Assembly: GCA_019634025.1 (NCBI GenBank) | Contig: JAHQWC010000055.1 | Location: forward strand, 1-50,024 | Reading direction: 5' to 3' | DNA: 50,024 nucleotides | From: Vampirovibrio sp. | Lineage (GTDB): Bacteria > Cyanobacteriota > Vampirovibrionia > Vampirovibrionales > Vampirovibrionaceae | Shown: positions 48,577 to 50,024 of the stretch, in pieces | How positions within the stretch are numbered: position 1 is the stretch's first letter | Layout of the letters: every line of letters starts with the position of its first letter | Notes under the pieces: model-generated | The model's database searches: none | What the model was told of the DNA's origin: nothing | The model's input: the letters and a program-made list of their open reading frames with translations, nothing else | Position numbers and translations under genes: made by a program

Positions 48577-49983
48577 ATGCAATCTTTGCAATCCATACAG
48601 GGCATGGCCCCAGTCTCTCATCCAACACCTGAAACCCGGTTTGGGGTGGGAGGTCCTGTTTCATCTTCGGTGATGCCGTTTTCGGTAAAGATCAACGAGA
48701 ACCAGCTACTAAACCGGTTTGTTATCGATACATTGGGGTACTCGTCATGGTCGGTGATTATTGCCCGGAATAACTTTGAGCGGCTGGAAAATGCATTGGA
48801 CTGGGCAGGGTGGTTGTCGGCGGGGTTGGTGATTCCGTATGTGGTGGAGCGGGGGGTGAACCGGTTTTACCATTCCAAGTATCTGGCGAAAAAATACGGG
48901 AACGCCGGGATTATCAAGAATGCGGCCAACCGTAATACGCTGCTGTCGATGCCCTTTGAATGGTTAGATAAGGCGAAGCACAGCAACACATTAGCCAGAT
49001 TGACCCAAGGAAAAAGCCGGAAAAAGGCAGAACAGTTTGGGTTGACTCACTTTAAACATTTAACCCCAGACCTGGCCAAGAGCATTTTGTGGGGGAAGTT
49101 GTTGATTGTTTGGATTGACTTACTGTTGTTGGCCAGCAAGAACCAAGGGTATGCCTGGATTAAGAACTGGGTAACGGAAGAATTGTCTGGGCAGAAAGGG
49201 TTTTCAGGCGAGTTTAAGTATGCCAACAAAGAATATTTGGAAAGTCAGAGCGCCGGATACGAAAAAACCAAGGATTTGCGAAAAATTGCGTCGTTAAGTA
49301 TCGGGTTTGGCGGGGCATTGTTGTTTCCGTTGGCGCTGCTAGGCGTGTTGCGGAGCAAGAAAACAAAAGGGGCTATGGGATGGTTAAAAGAGCGGGTGAA
49401 GGCGTTTAATTACACCGACGCCATTTTTATGAGTAAGTGGGTGTTGTTGTCGTCGAACCTGACCAACTGGGCGCCGGCGACGATTTTATCGTCGCGGGAT
49501 AAGCATGAGATGCGGGAGAAGATTACCAGGATGCTGGCGTTTGATTTCTTCTTCTTTTTTGGAGATGACCTGATTTCTGGGGTGGCGGCCAAGGTATTGC
49601 AGCGCAAGCACAAGTTAGACGCGGCGATTGTGCGGAAGGGCAAATGGACCGGCTTGCCGAGGGCTATACCGCTACACGAAGTGTATGCCCAGGTGGAGGA
49701 TAAGACGAGCATGGCTTATAAGCTTGCCCGGCGGAGTTTTTGGATTGGATTGTTGGGCACGGCGGCGGCGTTGGGGGTGACCATGCCGTTGTTGAATTTT
49801 TGGTTTACGAAGAAGAAGGTGATGGCGGAACAGGGGCAGATGAAAGGCGTTTCATCTGCTACTGGCTTTGCCAGAAACCCCATGGGCAAGTATCAGCCGT
49901 TGGTTCGGCGAAGACCTTTAATGATTGAAAACACCGTTTATTTACAAGGTCAAAATATTTCCTATGCGTCATCTGGTAGATAG
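48577..49983 (+). CDS. Large multi-pass membrane protein, unknown
   Basis: 468 residues with hydrophobic segments at about 74-90, 168-186, 240-258, 284-300, 322-338 and 392-410, separated by basic loops (for example KSRKKAEQF and RSKKTKG). The first 40 residues are polar and rich in Pro, Ser and Val, and the tail is basic (RRRPL) with a polar end. No motif recognised. The ATG at 48577 has no clear ribosome-binding site and the ATG at 48604 is an alternative. I take it for a lineage-specific protein; the stop codon is complete, although the contig ends just after it. Confidence 0.7.
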   Translation: MQSLQSIQGMAPVSHPTPETRFGVGGPVSSSVMPFSVKINENQLLNRFVIDTLGYSSWSVIIARNNFERLENALDWAGWLSAGLVIPYVVERGVNRFYHSKYLAKKYGNAGIIKNAANRNTLLSMPFEWLDKAKHSNTLARLTQGKSRKKAEQFGLTHFKHLTPDLAKSILWGKLLIVWIDLLLLASKNQGYAWIKNWVTEELSGQKGFSGEFKYANKEYLESQSAGYEKTKDLRKIASLSIGFGGALLFPLALLGVLRSKKTKGAMGWLKERVKAFNYTDAIFMSKWVLLSSNLTNWAPATILSSRDKHEMREKITRMLAFDFFFFFGDDLISGVAAKVLQRKHKLDAAIVRKGKWTGLPRAIPLHEVYAQVEDKTSMAYKLARRSFWIGLLGTAAALGVTMPLLNFWFTKKKVMAEQGQMKGVSSATGFARNPMGKYQPLVRRRPLMIENTVYLQGQNISYASSGR

Positions 49984-49999
49984 CCAGCAGAGCTGGCAT

Positions 50000-50024
50000 G
50001 GGGGGGGGGGGGGGGGGGGGGGGG
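50000..50024. other. Terminal poly-G run, probable sequencing artefact
   Basis: 25 consecutive G after a GCCAG-CAGAG-CTGGC hairpin (49983-49997). Pure G at a contig end is typical of two-colour Illumina dark-cycle reads, not biology. A terminator for the last gene may have stalled assembly here. Confidence 0.85.

Overview
The window looks like one end of a contig from a non-photosynthetic relative of Cyanobacteria (Vampirovibrionia/Melainabacteria, probably near Vampirovibrio). The reasons are a futalosine-type menaquinone pathway, a cbb3 oxidase joined to a cytochrome bc operon, a split glycine decarboxylase, queuosine genes, moderate GC with strong use of Pro/Gln/Lys codons, and several proteins of a style I associate with that lineage (for example the short protein beginning MGLAASQAR at 44112). 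This placement is inference from gene content. The last 25 bases are a pure G run, which looks like a sequencing artefact at a contig end.

Layout. Positions 1-2250 form an accessory region: an AT-rich membrane-protein gene running into a tRNA-Thr 3' fragment, an intact tRNA-Thr(CGU), a palindromic promoter/operator-like site, a 147-nt terminal-inverted-repeat element and a candidate small RNA. Positions 2253-6300 hold housekeeping genes (coaBC, mqnD, pth, tlyA). A 45-residue membrane peptide gene with its own terminator follows, then the glycine cleavage cluster gcvT-gcvH-gcvPA-gcvPB (6728-11350) and an exported TPR protein. Positions 13621-18342 (minus strand) are an mqnE-mqnA-rsgA-ispA-PAP2-like series, mixing menaquinone head-group and isoprenoid genes. 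Positions 18897-20898 encode two tandem secreted paralogues with a TolC-like helical pattern. rpsP converges on them across a strong bidirectional terminator.

The centrepiece is a 12-gene minus-strand respiratory operon, transcribed from 30325 down to 21511: ccoN, a ccoO fused to a second cytochrome c domain, a CcoS-like gene, a CcoP-anchor-like peptide, a dihaem lipoprotein cytochrome c, a Rieske protein, cytochrome b, a membrane protein, a second cytochrome b fused to two [4Fe-4S] clusters, an MvhD-type iron-sulfur protein and two small membrane proteins. The main cytochrome b keeps one bis-histidine haem pair but has Arg and Tyr where the second pair should be. The ferredoxin-fused cytochrome b keeps all four histidines. 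This suggests a rebuilt quinol-oxidising complex in which low-potential electrons may pass through a second cytochrome b to Fe-S clusters and MvhD instead of a normal Q-cycle.

Positions 30601-50024 are mixed housekeeping and lineage-specific genes: a peptide-type ABC ATPase, cdd, a lipoprotein CtpA-type protease, a coiled-coil protein, nagA, queC, a HEAT-repeat protein, a Cys-rich small protein, a YgjP-type metallopeptidase, ribF, an orphan methyltransferase, queE, a zinc-ribbon protein, comF, hom-thrC and a large unknown membrane protein. Dispersed palindromic repeats of at least four families lie between genes.
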